Below are positions 63,741 to 64,000 of a stretch of 64,000 nt of DNA, in pieces. How positions within the stretch are numbered: the stretch's first letter is position 1; the number at the start of each line of letters is the position of its first letter. Below the pieces are notes generated by a model that was not told where the DNA came from, ran no database searches, and worked only from the letters and a program-made list of their open reading frames with translations. The position numbers and the translations under genes are program-made. Origin of the DNA: Paracoccus ravus (GTDB taxonomy: Bacteria; Pseudomonadota; Alphaproteobacteria; Rhodobacterales; Rhodobacteraceae); assembly GCF_004522175.1 (NCBI RefSeq), contig NZ_SDEB01000013.1, positions 50,283-114,282 on the forward strand, given 5' to 3'.

Positions 63741-64000
63741 AATGTCTCACATTGGCAATTCAGGAATGTCACAGTTTCCCGGCTGAAGCATCTGGGCCAG
63801 AGTCGGAGAACGGGCATGGGATGGGTGATGATGAGTGAACGTGACCTCAACCGGGCATCGGTCCTGCAGGACGTGATAGCGGGCCGGCTGCGGGCCACCG
63901 ACGCGGCTGTCTTGCTCGACCTGAGCCGACGGCAGTTGCACCGCCTTCTGGCGCGGTTCCGTGCTGCGGGCGCGCCGGGTCTGGCGCACAAGGCGCGTGG
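63741..64000 (+). mobile_element. Left end of an ISNCY/IS1202-type insertion sequence, truncated by window
   Basis: Begins with repeated AATGTC(TC)ACA-type motifs (AATGTCTCACATTGG at 63741 and AATGTCACAGT at 63765), the likely transposase-binding end, followed by the start of a transposase gene. The exact outer border is uncertain. Starts 24 nt after regB. Confidence 0.7.
63831..64000 (+). CDS. ISNCY-family transposase, N-terminal part only
   Basis: 56 visible residues starting at ATG 63831 (a second ATG three bases before is possible). Sequence begins MSERDLNRASVLQDVIAG and contains a helix-turn-helix LLDLSRRQLHRLLARFRA then GAPGLAHKARG, the standard ISNCY (IS1202-like) transposase N-terminus. 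The catalytic DDE domain is beyond the window. Confidence 0.8.
   Translation, partial: MSERDLNRASVLQDVIAGRLRATDAAVLLDLSRRQLHRLLARFRAAGAPGLAHKAR

Overview
The window looks like the origin-proximal part of a chromosome from a Rhodobacteraceae alphaproteobacterium, most likely Paracoccus or a close relative. The reasons are high GC in most genes (about 60-68% in the stretches counted by hand), a gfa gene directly upstream of the glutathione-dependent formaldehyde dehydrogenase gene as described in Paracoccus denitrificans, RegA/RegB/HvrA-type redox regulators, a sqdBDC-type sulfolipid operon as in Rhodobacter, the alphaproteobacterial addBA-trxA order, and a PhyR-NepR-EcfG general stress locus. 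Species assignment is inference from gene content only.

Layout. 0-2.3 kb: a truncated clpP paralogue, then formaldehyde oxidation (flhA, gfa), all leftward. 2.4-7.4 kb: a leftward run DUF454-hemW-ridA-rdgB-rph, diverging from hrcA-grpE. 7.4-14.6 kb: the leftward chromosome-segregation and tRNA-modification block hemJ-rho-mnmE-mnmG-rsmG-parA-parB. It carries two perfect 16-bp parS palindromes on the mnmG and rsmG start codons, and it is clearly lower in GC than its surroundings. 14.64-15.17 kb: the only long gene-free stretch, AT-rich with DnaA-box-like 9-mers, a good oriC candidate. Genes to its left mostly run leftward and genes to its right mostly rightward.

15.2-26.7 kb is a rightward C1/selenium module. 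A Rieske oxygenase plus reductase resembling glycine betaine demethylase (GbcAB) is followed by a respiratory formate dehydrogenase whose alpha subunit reads through an in-frame UGA (Sec200), its beta and gamma subunits, fdhE, selA, selB and the tRNA-Sec gene selC. With gfa/flhA these could carry methyl groups via formaldehyde and formate to the respiratory chain, but that flow is inferred. 26.8-33.3 kb: an aldo-keto reductase, a nitronate monooxygenase-like protein, the general stress locus (phyR diverging from nepR-ecfG-histidine kinase) and a YihY membrane protein.

33.3-36.1 kb: dnaQ-coaE-aroE and an Rrf2 regulator (leftward). 36.2-41.6 kb: a tightly packed rightward run sqdB-sqdD-sqdC, free-Met-sulfoxide reductase, two GFA-domain genes, lysE-type exporter and rluA, with overlaps or very short spacers. 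41.6-46 kb: a Tat-exported metallo-beta-lactamase-fold protein, a DUF6314 gene behind a hairpin that covers its ribosome-binding site, and truB-DUF2233-rbfA (leftward) diverging from dapB. 46-54.9 kb: a TsaE-AmgK fusion, murU, addB, addA and trxA in one rightward overlapping run. 54.9-61.3 kb: a glycan-type unknown, hslV-hslU, a small membrane protein, smr-tim44, fxsA, secB and an HD phosphohydrolase. 61.3-63.7 kb: hvrA-like and regA leftward, regB rightward. The window ends inside an ISNCY-type insertion sequence.

No rRNA, CRISPR array or prophage was seen. The only tRNA recognised is tRNA-Sec. The parts most worth attention are the complete selenocysteine formate dehydrogenase module, parS sites embedded in start codons, the TsaE-AmgK fusion, the RBS-covering hairpin before the DUF6314 gene, and a candidate EcfG promoter in front of the sulfolipid operon.
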